Shown here in pieces: positions 39,728 through 49,065 of a stretch of DNA of 64,000 nucleotides. The stretch's first letter is position 1; every line of letters begins with the position of its first letter. Under the pieces are notes generated by a model. That model was not told the origin of the DNA. It saw nothing but the letters and a program-made list of their open reading frames with translations, and did not search any database. This DNA comes from JANXLS01 sp035308565 (GTDB taxonomy: Bacteria; Planctomycetota; SZUA-567; H5-PLA8): contig DATGGK010000152.1 in NCBI GenBank assembly GCA_035308565.1, positions 1 through 64,000 on the forward strand, written 5' to 3'. Position numbers and translations under genes: made by a program.

Positions 39728-42631
39728 ATGACCATGACAACAAAGCGATGGTTCCATTTTGCGGCGAGCGTGTGTGTGCTGGCTTTGCTGGCGGCGTTTC
39801 AAAACACCAGCAACGGCGAGGGCACGACGCAGACGGTGCGCTTGAACATCCAGCCGCTGCCGGCGCAGACCGATCCTGGGCCGACGGCCTTGATCGGCGG
39901 CGAGACGCAGCCGGGCGGCAATCCGTACAGTTCGATGGATGTGTTCATTGACGGGCCCGGCGACTGCCGCATTTATTTCGATTTCAAAGACAAAGATCAT
40001 TTCCATTTCATGGACCGCGCCGGCTCGGAAGTGACGCTGGGGCTGCGCGAATCGGGCGTGGAGCAGATTTTTGCCAAAGGCGCGGTGAGCGGCGAAAGCC
40101 TGCGCTTGGCGCGGCACGGCTGCAAGATGGGCGTGTTTCAAAACGGCGCGCTGATCGCGAATGCGTTTGACGACCGGATTCTGGATGGCGGCGTGGGCTA
40201 TCGCATGAACGGTCCGGGCGCGGCGGTGAAATTGCGGGCGGAAGCGCGCGACGACATCCATTTCGTGGACGATTTCATGATCGCCGGCGGGCGCCCGGAA
40301 CAGTGGCGCAGCAGCGCGGAAGGCAAGACCGGATACTTCGAAGTGATTGCGTTGAAGAATCCGCTGCTGAGCGCGAACGCGTTTTCGTATTTTGGCGCGG
40401 GGCCGAAGATTCATTCAGTCACTGGCGAGACGTGGTGGGACAATTACACGTATGATCTTTCGATGCGCGGGCCGGAGACCGGCGTGATCGGGTTGGTCTT
40501 TGCGTACCAAGATCCGCAGAACTACGGCCTGTTCCGCTGGGGTTCGCGCGGGATCAATGGAAAAGCCGCGACGTCCAAGCGCGAAATTGTGCTGGTGCGC
40601 AACGGCGCGGAAGAAGTGCTCGCTCAAGCCTCCGGCGGCTACGCGCCCGACCAGTGGTATCAGGGCACGGTCAGTCTCAGCTATTCGCGCGTGAGCGTGT
40701 ACGTGGACAAACATTTGATGCTCGAAACGAGCAATCCGTATTTGATGGCTGGCGCTGCCGGCGTGTGGTGCGACGTGCCGGTGCCGCCGCAGCGCGCGAA
40801 GGACCCGAAGGAGCAGGATTTTTCGCTCAACAGTTTGTGGGACCTGATGCGCCAGCACGCGGTCTTCGATGACGTGCGCATCCGCTCGCAGGAAGATTAC
40901 GAAGAGCGCTTCGCCACGCCCGGCGCGTTGAAATCTGGCTGGCTCTGCGGCGAAGGCGATTGGAACGTCGCGGCATCGAAGAAGACGCCCGGCGCAAACG
41001 CGCTGACCGTGCAATGCGCGGGCGCGACGAAGGCGCTGATCGGCGACCGGCGCTGGTCGCAGTACCAAGTCAGCGCGGACATTCAGCCGCTGAGCAAGGA
41101 AGCCGCGGCGGGCATCGTGTTGATGCACCGCGACGAGAGCAATTACTACGTGGCGAAAGTGGAAGGCGGCATGTTGAAGCTGGTGCGCGTGGCCGGCGGC
41201 GTGGAACGCGTCGAAGACAATGCGCAGTTGCCGGCGGGCAATGATCCGATTCACATTCTGGCGTCGGTGAAACGCGGGCACATTCGCGCCGTGGCGGACG
41301 ACACGGCCTCGGTCGAAGCGTTTGAAGGCAGCACGCGCTTGAAGGGGCGCGCTGGGATTTACGTCAAGTCGGGCGGGGCGTCGGCGCCGTCGGCGCTCGT
41401 GTCTTCCTTCAAAGTCGCGTTCCTCCCCGAGCCGGAACCGCTGGTGACGATGAACGCAATCTTCGACGAAGAAGTCTCAATGAACGATTGGAGCAACGCC
41501 GCTCAGGAATGGGTGCCGCCGCCGGATATCTTTTTGGTGGACGGAAAACCGGTAAGCTTGTTCTGGCATCGCAGTCAGTTTCCGGGCGACGTGGAGTTGA
41601 TGCTCGAACCGCGCGAGATCACGGAGAACAACTATCAATTCGCACTATCCTGCTCGAAGGACGGCATGACCCATAATAACGGTTACGTCTTCCGCTACCG
41701 AGCCAGCGACGACAAAAATGGGCAGCCCAACGTTCACGTCGAGATTCTGCGCAACAACGAGAAGGTGATCGAACGCCAGTTGACGGATGTGCGGCAGTTG
41801 TCAAGCGTCGCGATCCGGCGTGCGGGAAAATTCGTGATTGGCTTGGTCAATGGCCGCGCGGTGCTTTCGTTCCGCGACAACGATCCATTAAAGGGCAGCA
41901 AAGTCGCATACTACACCAGCGGCGTGCTGGTCAAAAACGAATCGGCGCGCATCACCAGCGATCATTTCCACAACGACACGTTCTCCGGCGCGCCGGTGAA
42001 CTGGCGCACGGCCGGCTACGCGATCGCCGAAGTCACCAACCGCTGGCAGTGCGATCCGCGCTGGACGTTCTTCAGCCTGCAAAATGACATCCGATCCGGC
42101 GGCAAACCGGCGGTGCTGTGGAGCAAGCAGATTTATCCGGGCGACTGCACCGTCGAATTTTATTTCGGCAACAAGATGGACCACATGCGCGGCAATCCGT
42201 ATTCGTACGCACGCGACGTGAATGTGACGATCGGGTCGGACGGGCAGGATTTGCGCAAGGGCTACACCTTCAGCTTCGGCGGCTACGGCAACACCTGCTG
42301 CTACATCATGCGCGACGGCGTCGAAGTCAAGCGTGTCTCCGCGCGCATTCCGACGGGCATGGATTACCACCGGCATTGGTTCGCGTTCAAGGCCGAAAGG
42401 CAGGGGAAATTGGTGAAGTTCCGCGTCGATCATTTCTTCCAGGACAACGACAAAAAGACCAGCGATCTGGTGTTTGAAGACAGCCAGCCGCTGGCCGGCG
42501 ACCGCGTGGCGATCTGGACCTACGATCACGGCATCATGATCAGCAAAGTGCGCATCTCCGGCGACGACGGCGAAACCACGGAAGACCCCGATTTCATTCC
42601 GGGGCCGGTGAAGACGGTGTACGATAAGTGA
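39728..42631 (+). CDS. Large secreted LamG-like multidomain protein
   Basis: 967 residues with a signal peptide (FHFAASVCVLALLAAF). Repeated beta-sandwich modules of the LamG / 3-keto-disaccharide-hydrolase-like (DUF1080) type are visible: CRIYFDFKDKDHFHFMDRAG (about residues 80), GVIGLVFAYQDPQNYGLFRW (about 253), AGIVLMHRDESNYYVAKVEG (about 461) and CTVEFYFGNKMDHMRGNPYS (about 808). Each is followed by short strands like VSVYVDKHLMLE. No active-site pattern is certain. Extracellular glycan or polymer binding is inferred. ATG at 39728; a second ATG two codons on is equally possible. Confidence 0.7.
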   Translation: MTMTTKRWFHFAASVCVLALLAAFQNTSNGEGTTQTVRLNIQPLPAQTDPGPTALIGGETQPGGNPYSSMDVFIDGPGDCRIYFDFKDKDHFHFMDRAGSEVTLGLRESGVEQIFAKGAVSGESLRLARHGCKMGVFQNGALIANAFDDRILDGGVGYRMNGPGAAVKLRAEARDDIHFVDDFMIAGGRPEQWRSSAEGKTGYFEVIALKNPLLSANAFSYFGAGPKIHSVTGETWWDNYTYDLSMRGPETGVIGLVFAYQDPQNYGLFRWGSRGINGKAATSKREIVLVRNGAEEVLAQASGGYAPDQWYQGTVSLSYSRVSVYVDKHLMLETSNPYLMAGAAGVWCDVPVPPQRAKDPKEQDFSLNSLWDLMRQHAVFDDVRIRSQEDYEERFATPGALKSGWLCGEGDWNVAASKKTPGANALTVQCAGATKALIGDRRWSQYQVSADIQPLSKEAAAGIVLMHRDESNYYVAKVEGGMLKLVRVAGGVERVEDNAQLPAGNDPIHILASVKRGHIRAVADDTASVEAFEGSTRLKGRAGIYVKSGGASAPSALVSSFKVAFLPEPEPLVTMNAIFDEEVSMNDWSNAAQEWVPPPDIFLVDGKPVSLFWHRSQFPGDVELMLEPREITENNYQFALSCSKDGMTHNNGYVFRYRASDDKNGQPNVHVEILRNNEKVIERQLTDVRQLSSVAIRRAGKFVIGLVNGRAVLSFRDNDPLKGSKVAYYTSGVLVKNESARITSDHFHNDTFSGAPVNWRTAGYAIAEVTNRWQCDPRWTFFSLQNDIRSGGKPAVLWSKQIYPGDCTVEFYFGNKMDHMRGNPYSYARDVNVTIGSDGQDLRKGYTFSFGGYGNTCCYIMRDGVEVKRVSARIPTGMDYHRHWFAFKAERQGKLVKFRVDHFFQDNDKKTSDLVFEDSQPLAGDRVAIWTYDHGIMISKVRISGDDGETTEDPDFIPGPVKTVYDK

Positions 42632-42638
42632 ATTGGAG

Positions 42639-42658
42639 GGGCGGCACTCCTGCCGCCC
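42639..42658. repeat. GGGCGGCA palindrome
   Basis: GGGCGGCACTCCTGCCGCCC, a 20-base palindrome eight bases after the LamG-like gene stop and before the PEGA gene. It has no T-run. Confidence 0.6.
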
Positions 42659-42681
42659 TTGAATGAAGGGAAACCGCGCTG

Positions 42682-44220
42682 ATGCTGACGGGTCGCCAAA
42701 ATCCAATAAATGTTCGAGGCCGCGTCTGGGTGGGGCTGGCGCTGGTATTGCTGCTCGGTCTGGGCGCATTCGGGGGGATAGCCTATTATTTTCTGGGCGC
42801 GCTGGGCGGCGGGTCGGTCAAAATTGAGAGCGAACCGGAAGGCGCGAGCGTGATGCTCAACGGCAAACTCGCGGGCGCGACGCCGGTGGTGGTCAAAGGA
42901 TTGTCGTCGGGGATTTACAGTCTGCGCCTTGAGAAATCTGGCTATGCGCCGTCGAATGTGCAGGTCACTGTTTCTTCGGCGGCGGCGAATTCGATCAAGC
43001 AAAAGCTTGAGCCGCTGGCGTTGGGCACGCTGGTCTGCAACATCAAGCCCGACGACGCCGAAGTGCTGATCGATGGCGAACTGGCCGGGCACACGCCGCT
43101 GAAATTGGACACCGTCGAAGTCGGCCCGCATGAAATGCTGGTGCGCAAAACGAATTTCTCGTCGTATTCGCGGCGCATCGATATCGAAGCCGGACACGAA
43201 GTGAAATTCGAAGACTTGGAACTGGCCGACCGCGTGCTGGAATTGCTCGAAAATCAAGTCAAGGCCGAACCGCAGCGCGTCGCGCATTACATCGACCTTG
43301 CGCACTATTATTTTGTCAACGACCGCATGGACGATTCCGTCGAGATGTTCCTGCGCGCGCAGGAAGTGATCAACGAACCGCTCGATTTCAACGGCCCCGG
43401 TTATCCGGGCCGTGACAAGCTTTCGCCGGAGGAGATCGAGGTCGAACAGCGTCTGCGCCGCGAAGATGCGTCGCGCTACCCGAAGGAACTCGAGAAGCAC
43501 CGTTCGTTCCCGCGCAAAGACGTGCGCGCCTTCCGCATGAAATTGATGGAGGCGATGGACGGCAACGCAAAAAGAAACGTGAAATCCTGGATCAGCACAA
43601 ACGCGGCGGCGCAGGACCAGATCAAAAACCAGAACTACGACCGCGCGGCCAAAATCTATAAGGAACACATCGCGGCCGTGCCGCTGTCGCCGGATTTGCC
43701 AAAGGCGTATCTGGCGTTGATTGAAGTGGATTGCATGCAGGCGGACGTAAACGCGGTGAGCGCGGACTTTGACAAATTCTTTGCGCTGTATGGAAAGAAA
43801 GACGGGCCGTCGCTGCGCCAGTGCGGGAATATCGTCAATCAGTATTTGGAACGCCCGCGCGCAAAAACGGACCGCGACCGGTTGATGAAGATTTCAGAGA
43901 AAACGCTGCGCGCGGGATTGGAATTGCCGTGCGACCAAGCCAACAAGGCGCAGGCGCTCTTCGATCTGGGCATGTGCCTCTATTATCAAGAGCGCGTTGC
44001 GGACGCGGTTCCGGTTCTGCGCCAATCGGTGGATCTAACGCAGGCGATGGGCACGCAGGAGGACCGCCAGTTGCGTCTGGCTGAAGCGCTGCGCAAAAGC
44101 GGCGACAAAAACGGCGCGACGGAGCTGTACACCAAGCTTAAAGGCAGCGAACGGCCCAACGTTCGCGAAACCGCCAATTATGGATTGATCGCCATTAAGC
44201 AAGCCGAATCCAAACAGTAA
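42682..44220 (+). CDS. PEGA-TPR membrane protein, copy 1
   Basis: 512 residues. One transmembrane helix (VWVGLALVLLLGLGAFGGIA, about residues 14-33) anchors two PEGA domains: VKIESEPEGASVMLNGKLAG (about 48-67) and LVCNIKPDDAEVLIDGELAG (about 115-134), each followed by a TPL/TPV turn. A long helical region with TPR-like repeats fills about residues 185-512 (HYIDLAHYYFVNDRMDDSVE, AQALFDLGMCLYYQERVADA). Clearly paralogous to the next gene. A surface-layer or envelope scaffold role is inferred. Confidence 0.8.
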   Translation: MLTGRQNPINVRGRVWVGLALVLLLGLGAFGGIAYYFLGALGGGSVKIESEPEGASVMLNGKLAGATPVVVKGLSSGIYSLRLEKSGYAPSNVQVTVSSAAANSIKQKLEPLALGTLVCNIKPDDAEVLIDGELAGHTPLKLDTVEVGPHEMLVRKTNFSSYSRRIDIEAGHEVKFEDLELADRVLELLENQVKAEPQRVAHYIDLAHYYFVNDRMDDSVEMFLRAQEVINEPLDFNGPGYPGRDKLSPEEIEVEQRLRREDASRYPKELEKHRSFPRKDVRAFRMKLMEAMDGNAKRNVKSWISTNAAAQDQIKNQNYDRAAKIYKEHIAAVPLSPDLPKAYLALIEVDCMQADVNAVSADFDKFFALYGKKDGPSLRQCGNIVNQYLERPRAKTDRDRLMKISEKTLRAGLELPCDQANKAQALFDLGMCLYYQERVADAVPVLRQSVDLTQAMGTQEDRQLRLAEALRKSGDKNGATELYTKLKGSERPNVRETANYGLIAIKQAESKQ

Positions 44221-44246
44221 CACGGGCTTTTAGCCCGTGGTTTTTT
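44221..44246 (+). terminator. Rho-independent terminator
   Basis: CACGGGCT-TTT-AGCCCGTG followed by GTTTTTTC, starting directly after the stop codon. Stem and T-run are both good. The stem is also of the dispersed palindrome type. Confidence 0.8.
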
Positions 44247-44274
44247 CAGCACATTCTGACCGGACGCGCGCAAC

Positions 44275-45870
44275 ATGCTTCAAAACGAAAACCCTCCGTC
44301 CGTTCAAACTGCGACGCCAGCCCCAATGGAAAATCAGAATTCCGCCGCTAAATCCGCGGCGCCAAATGCCGCCGCTCCAAAACTCTTCGCGAAGCTGATT
44401 CCGTGGGCCATCGTCGCAGTTGTCGCGGCCGTGGCCGTGCTGGCGATGAGGCACGCGACGCAGCGCGAAGTCGCGATCGATTCGCAGCCGTCGGGCGCGA
44501 CGGTATTCATTAATGGGCGTCTGGCCGGCAAGACACCGCTGCGCGTCTCCGGCTTGGACGCGGGCGCGTACAGTTTGCGCTTTGAACGCGAAGATTGCGC
44601 GCCGCTCACGGTGCCGATTGTGGTGGGGGCGGGGACCACGCGCTTGAACGAAACGCTGCCCGATCGCGGAACCGGGACGCTGAAAGTCAGCGTCGAACCC
44701 GCGGGCGCGGAAGTGCTGCTGGACGGCGAACTCGTCGGCCATACGCCGCTGGATTTGAGCAGCGTGCCGAGCGGCTCGCACGACTTGTTGATTCGCAAAA
44801 CGAATTTCAAAACGTTCACGCAGCGCATCGTCCTCGACGCAAATGCCACGCAGGAGTTCAAGGATTTTGTGCTCGAAGATGTGATCCTCGCGATGCTGCA
44901 AGGCGCGATCGACAAAGACCCGCAGCGCGTTGCGAATTATTGCGACATGGGCCATTACCATTTTGCGAACAACCGCATCAAGGAAGCCGCGGATTTTTAT
45001 GTGCGCGGCTTGCAAGTGGCCGGCGAACCGCTCACATTTCCGAAGGACGCGACGCCGGAGGAGCGCAACATCGAACAGCAGTTGCGCGGGCGCGACATCG
45101 AACGCATCAACGACGAAATACGCAAGAAGATGGCCTATGCCGGCCCGCATTTGCCGCAGAAAGACGTGCACGATTTTATAGAGCGGATTGAAAAAGTGCA
45201 GAACGATCTGGCCAACGCCAGCCCGCGCGATTGGAAATGGGTCTACGAGCAGGCGCGCAATTTCATCGAGCAGCGCAAATTCGACAAGGCCGAGTCGCTG
45301 TATTTGCGGCACATCCAGGCCGCGCGCGGGATGGAGACCGTGGCGCAGGCGTACATCAATCTGATCACGCTGCGCATCCATTACATGCAGCGCGCGCCGG
45401 AGGCGCTGCTGGCGATCAAGGAGTTTTCGGAGACGCATTATAGCAACAACCCCGCGCTGGCGCGGCAGGCGGCGAACGCGATTTATTCCAACGCGACCGG
45501 GTTTCCCGAGCAGGAACGCAACGCGCTGCTGGCGCAGGCCGAAGCGCTGCTGCGCCGCGCGCTGGCCAATTCGCCCAAGCGCACGGAGATGAGCGCGCTC
45601 TGCAAATTTGAGCTGGGAAACGTGCTCGCGCTGGAATCTCGCAATGAGGAGGCCGTGCCGCTGTACCGCGATTCGGTGATCGAGACCAACGAGCCGTCCA
45701 CGAAAGAACTGCGCAGTAAGCGCGAAGTGGACACGCTCAAGCAGCTCAAGCGCTTCGACGACGCGCGCGAGATTTTGAATTTGCTCGCCAAGAGTCCGCG
45801 GCAGGACATTGCGGCGTGGGCGGCGAGCGAATTGAAGATGCTGGAGACGTTGAAGCCGGGGACGAAGTAG
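44275..45870 (+). CDS. PEGA-TPR membrane protein, copy 2
   Basis: 531 residues, same layout as the upstream gene. An Ala/Pro-rich cytoplasmic start (about 40 residues) is followed by one membrane helix (IPWAIVAVVAAVAVLAM, about residues 41-57), then PEGA domains VAIDSQPSGATVFINGRLAG (about 64-83) and LKVSVEPAGAEVLLDGELVG (about 138-157), then TPR-type helices. Similarity to copy 1 extends along the whole protein (for example VRKTNF/IRKTNF, then the -AHYIDLAHYYF-/-ANYCDMGHYHF- segments), so the pair arose by duplication. Confidence 0.8.
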   Translation: MLQNENPPSVQTATPAPMENQNSAAKSAAPNAAAPKLFAKLIPWAIVAVVAAVAVLAMRHATQREVAIDSQPSGATVFINGRLAGKTPLRVSGLDAGAYSLRFEREDCAPLTVPIVVGAGTTRLNETLPDRGTGTLKVSVEPAGAEVLLDGELVGHTPLDLSSVPSGSHDLLIRKTNFKTFTQRIVLDANATQEFKDFVLEDVILAMLQGAIDKDPQRVANYCDMGHYHFANNRIKEAADFYVRGLQVAGEPLTFPKDATPEERNIEQQLRGRDIERINDEIRKKMAYAGPHLPQKDVHDFIERIEKVQNDLANASPRDWKWVYEQARNFIEQRKFDKAESLYLRHIQAARGMETVAQAYINLITLRIHYMQRAPEALLAIKEFSETHYSNNPALARQAANAIYSNATGFPEQERNALLAQAEALLRRALANSPKRTEMSALCKFELGNVLALESRNEEAVPLYRDSVIETNEPSTKELRSKREVDTLKQLKRFDDAREILNLLAKSPRQDIAAWAASELKMLETLKPGTK

Positions 45871-45882
45871 TATGGGCGCCAT

Positions 45883-45908
45883 GGATTTGAATGTACCCAT
45901 TCAAATCC
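45883..45908. other. Hairpin in gap upstream of gcv operon
   Basis: Perfect 10-base arms GGATTTGAAT and ATTCAAATCC with a 6-base loop lie just after the PEGA copy 2 stop. No T-run follows, so termination is possible but not shown. The rest of the 45871-46142 gap is AT-richer DNA without a gene; I looked for a glycine riboswitch pattern and did not find one. Confidence 0.5.
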
Positions 45909-46142
45909 GTGCTCGCATGCAACCCTCGTGTGAGAGTCTTGCCAAATGCGTTGATTGAATCCGGCGCGGATTTGCAATCGGCCGCAATTCCGTGGATCCC
46001 ATCGCAGCGTCCGATTTTCTCACCACTTTGCCTCGATTTTTGCTTTTTCCCGTTCACAATTTCTTTATGCTTCAATGCTGAAATTTGAAACGCACTCGCT
46101 GCCGCTTACTCACATGCGCGGCTCTGGAAAGGCACTCTCGGC

Positions 46143-47231
46143 GTGGCCAATCGCACTGCATTGTACGACACCCACATGGCGCTCGGCGCGAAAGTGATCG
46201 ACTTCGGCGGCTGGGACATGCCCGTCGATTACCCGACGCACATTTTGCAGGAACATTTCGCCACGCGCCAGAACGCGGGCCTCTTCGATACCGGCCACAT
46301 GGGCGAAGTGTTGATCGAAGGCGCTGGGGCGTTGGAGAGTTTGCAGGGCGCGGTGAGCCGCGATCTGGCGGGGATGGAGAATGGGCAGGGGCGCTACACG
46401 CTGCTGTGCAACGAAAGCGGCGGCGTCTTCGACGACCTGATTGTCTTCAAGCAAAACGACACGCAGTATTACATCGTGACGAACGCCGGTACGCGCTTGC
46501 GCGATATTGAGGTGATTCAATCGCGTTTGACGAACGCAACGCTGCGCGATCTCACGCCCGAAACGCACAAGCTCGATTTGCAGGGCCCGAAGACGTTTGA
46601 GATTCTCGCGAAATTGTGCGACGCGCCGCTGTCGAAGCTCAAGCGCTTCCGCATGACGCGCGCGAAAGTCGCGGGCGTTGAGAGCATTGTCTCGCGCAGC
46701 GGTTACACGGGCGAGAGCAACGGCGTGGAATTGTTTTTTGCAAAGAGCGAGGCGTGCAAAGTGTGGTCGGCGCTGATGGACGCAGGGAAGCCGGCGGGGA
46801 TGCTGCCGTGCGGATTGGGCGCGCGCGACACGCTGCGGCTGGAATGCTGTCTGCCTCTATATGGGCATGAACTGACCGAAACGATCACACCGCTGGAAGC
46901 GGGCGTAAAGTGGGCGGTGTCTCTGGAGAAGAATTTTGTCGGCGCCGACGCGCTGCGCGCGCAGGAAAAAAATGGCGTGCCTCGCACGCTCATCGCGCTG
47001 AAATTCGCCGGCCGCCAGCCGGCGCGCGCGGGTCATCCGGTGTTTGCCGGCCACACGCAGGTTGGCGAAGTGACGAGCGGCACGTTTGGGCCGAGCGTGA
47101 ATTCGGCGATTGCGCTGGCGCTGGTGAAAACCGGTTCGGCGCCGGTCGGCGCAAGCGTGCAGGCCGAAGTGCGCGGCACGCGCATTGACGCGGCGGTTGT
47201 GGAAAAGCCGTTTTACAAGGCGGCGAAATAA
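46143..47231 (+). CDS. gcvT: Aminomethyltransferase (glycine cleavage T)
   Basis: Transfers the methylene from the lipoyl-bound aminomethyl group of GcvH to tetrahydrofolate, releasing ammonia. 362 residues, usual length, GTG start at 46143. Motifs: LYDTHMALGAKVIDFGGWDM (about residues 7-26), GLFDTGHMGEV (about 45-55), SGYTGESNGVELF, CGLGARDTLRLECCLPLYGH (about 220-239) and the catalytic-region KWAVSLEKNFVG. First gene of the gcvT-H-PA-PB set. Confidence 0.96.
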   Translation: MANRTALYDTHMALGAKVIDFGGWDMPVDYPTHILQEHFATRQNAGLFDTGHMGEVLIEGAGALESLQGAVSRDLAGMENGQGRYTLLCNESGGVFDDLIVFKQNDTQYYIVTNAGTRLRDIEVIQSRLTNATLRDLTPETHKLDLQGPKTFEILAKLCDAPLSKLKRFRMTRAKVAGVESIVSRSGYTGESNGVELFFAKSEACKVWSALMDAGKPAGMLPCGLGARDTLRLECCLPLYGHELTETITPLEAGVKWAVSLEKNFVGADALRAQEKNGVPRTLIALKFAGRQPARAGHPVFAGHTQVGEVTSGTFGPSVNSAIALALVKTGSAPVGASVQAEVRGTRIDAAVVEKPFYKAAK

Positions 47232-47291
47232 AGCAAGCCGCGCAAGCAAGCAAGCGGCAATTGAGTTTTGAAAATTGGAGCGCATTAAATC

Positions 47292-47681
47292 ATGTCCGCA
47301 AAAGTTCCCGATGGATTGAAGTATTCCAAAGAGCACGAATGGGTAAAGACGGACGGCAACGTCGCGACGATCGGGATCACCGATCATGCGCAGCATGCGC
47401 TGGGCGACATTGTGTTCGTCGAATTGCCGAAGCTCGGCACTGAGGCGAAATTCATGAAGCCGGTCGGCGTCGTCGAATCGGTCAAGGCCGCAAGCGATAT
47501 TTTCAGCCCGGTGAGCGGCAAAGTCGTCGCGATCAATACCGATCTCGCGAAAACTCCGGAGGCGATCAACACCGATTGCTACGGCGCGGGATGGATGGTG
47601 AAGATTGAATTGAGCGCGCCGGATGAGTTGAACAAATTGTTGGACGCGAAGTCGTATACTGAGTTTTTGGGAACCCTGTAA
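47292..47681 (+). CDS. gcvH: Glycine cleavage system H protein
   Basis: 129-residue lipoyl carrier that shuttles the aminomethyl intermediate between P, T and L proteins. Motifs: KYSKEHEWVK near the start, GDIVFVELPKLGTE, and the lipoylated lysine in VESVKAASDIFSP (K66). Spaced 60 bases after gcvT. A lipoate ligase gene 3.3 kb downstream could modify it. Confidence 0.97.
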   Translation: MSAKVPDGLKYSKEHEWVKTDGNVATIGITDHAQHALGDIVFVELPKLGTEAKFMKPVGVVESVKAASDIFSPVSGKVVAINTDLAKTPEAINTDCYGAGWMVKIELSAPDELNKLLDAKSYTEFLGTL

Positions 47682-47697
47682 GGAATCATTCGACGCA

Positions 47698-49038
47698 ATG
47701 ACGTATATCCCGCACACAAAAACCGAACGCGACGCGATGCTGAAGGCCATCGGCGCGAAATCGCTGGACGATCTTTTTTCGCATCTTCCCGCTGAAGTGA
47801 AAACCGGCGCGCTGAATTTGCAGAAGGGGCTGGGCGAAATGGAGCTCAGCGCCGAGATGGCTCACCGCGCGCGCAAGAACCGCTCGGCGCGCGACCTGGT
47901 TTGCTTCCTCGGCGCGGGCGCGTACGACCATTTCATTCCGCCGGTCGTCGATCAACTGATTTTGCGCGGCGAACTTTACACGGCGTACACGCCTTATCAG
48001 CCCGAGATCAGCCAGGGCGTACTGCAGATCATCTACGAATTTCAAAGCTTGATGGCGACGCTCTGTGGCTGCGACGTGTCGAACGCGAGTCTGTACGACG
48101 GCGGCACGGCGCTGGTGGAAGGCTGCCAGATGGCGCTGCGGCAAACGGCGCGCAATCTAGTCGTGGTCGATGGCACGGTGCATCCGCATTACATTCAGAC
48201 GGTGAAATCGCTGCTGAAAGTGCAGCACGTCGAAGTGCAGGGCGTTGCGCCGAAGAGCGGCGAATTCCGCAGCGATATGAATGGGCTGATCAAAGCGGCG
48301 AACGAAAATGTCGCGGCGATCGTCGTCGGCTATCCGAATTTCTACGGCACAATCGGCGATCTACGGGAACTATCCGAAGCCGTTCACGCTCGCGGCGCGA
48401 TGCTGGTTGCGGCGAGCAATCCGTTCGCGTTCGGCTTGATCGAACCCGCCGGAACTCTGGGCGCGGACATCGTCTGCGGCGAAGCGCAGGCGCTGGGCGT
48501 GCCGATGCAATTCGGCGGGCCGTATCTCGGGTATCTGGCGTGCAAAAAGGAATTCGTGCGGCGCATGCCGGGGCGGCTGGTCGGACAGACGGTGGACGTG
48601 CAAGGCCGCCGCGCGTTCACGCTGACGCTGCAGGCGCGCGAGCAGCACATTCGGCGCGAAAAAGCGACGAGCAACATTTGCACGAACGAAGCGCTGTGCG
48701 CAATGATGGCGCATTTTTATCTCTGCTGCGTCGGCCCCAGCGGTTTGAAGCGCGCGGGCGAATTGAGCGCGGGAAAAACGCAGTTGCTGCGCGAAAATTT
48801 GCGCGGCGCGAAAGGCGTGCGCAACGTACCGGACTATGCCGCGTTCAACGAATTTGTGTTTGAGACCGAGAAGCCGGCGAAAGAAGTTTTGAGCGGGCTG
48901 TTGAAGCAGGGAATTCTGGGCGGTTTGGATTTGGGACAGTACGATCCGGCGCGTGCGCATCAGATTTTGGTGGCGGTGACGGAGAAGAGGAGCGACGTGG
49001 AGATTGAAGGTTATGTGAGCGCGCTCGCGAGTGTCTAG
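47698..49038 (+). CDS. gcvPA: Glycine dehydrogenase, alpha subunit
   Basis: N-terminal half of the split P protein (decarboxylating glycine dehydrogenase). 446 residues, standard size. Conserved parts: CFLGAGAYDHFIPPVVD, AYTPYQPEISQGVLQIIYEF, CDVSNASLYDGGTA, FGGPYLGYLACKKEFVRRMP and GRRAFTLTLQAREQHIRREK. Starts 16 bases after gcvH and pairs with the beta subunit that follows. Confidence 0.96.
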   Translation: MTYIPHTKTERDAMLKAIGAKSLDDLFSHLPAEVKTGALNLQKGLGEMELSAEMAHRARKNRSARDLVCFLGAGAYDHFIPPVVDQLILRGELYTAYTPYQPEISQGVLQIIYEFQSLMATLCGCDVSNASLYDGGTALVEGCQMALRQTARNLVVVDGTVHPHYIQTVKSLLKVQHVEVQGVAPKSGEFRSDMNGLIKAANENVAAIVVGYPNFYGTIGDLRELSEAVHARGAMLVAASNPFAFGLIEPAGTLGADIVCGEAQALGVPMQFGGPYLGYLACKKEFVRRMPGRLVGQTVDVQGRRAFTLTLQAREQHIRREKATSNICTNEALCAMMAHFYLCCVGPSGLKRAGELSAGKTQLLRENLRGAKGVRNVPDYAAFNEFVFETEKPAKEVLSGLLKQGILGGLDLGQYDPARAHQILVAVTEKRSDVEIEGYVSALASV

Positions 49039-49065
49039 GATTTTGAGTTTAGTCAAGAGAGGTTG

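Noticed and set aside
45871..46142. A glycine riboswitch upstream of gcvT
   Set aside because: The expected conserved helices and tandem aptamer pattern are not visible; only one unrelated hairpin is present.
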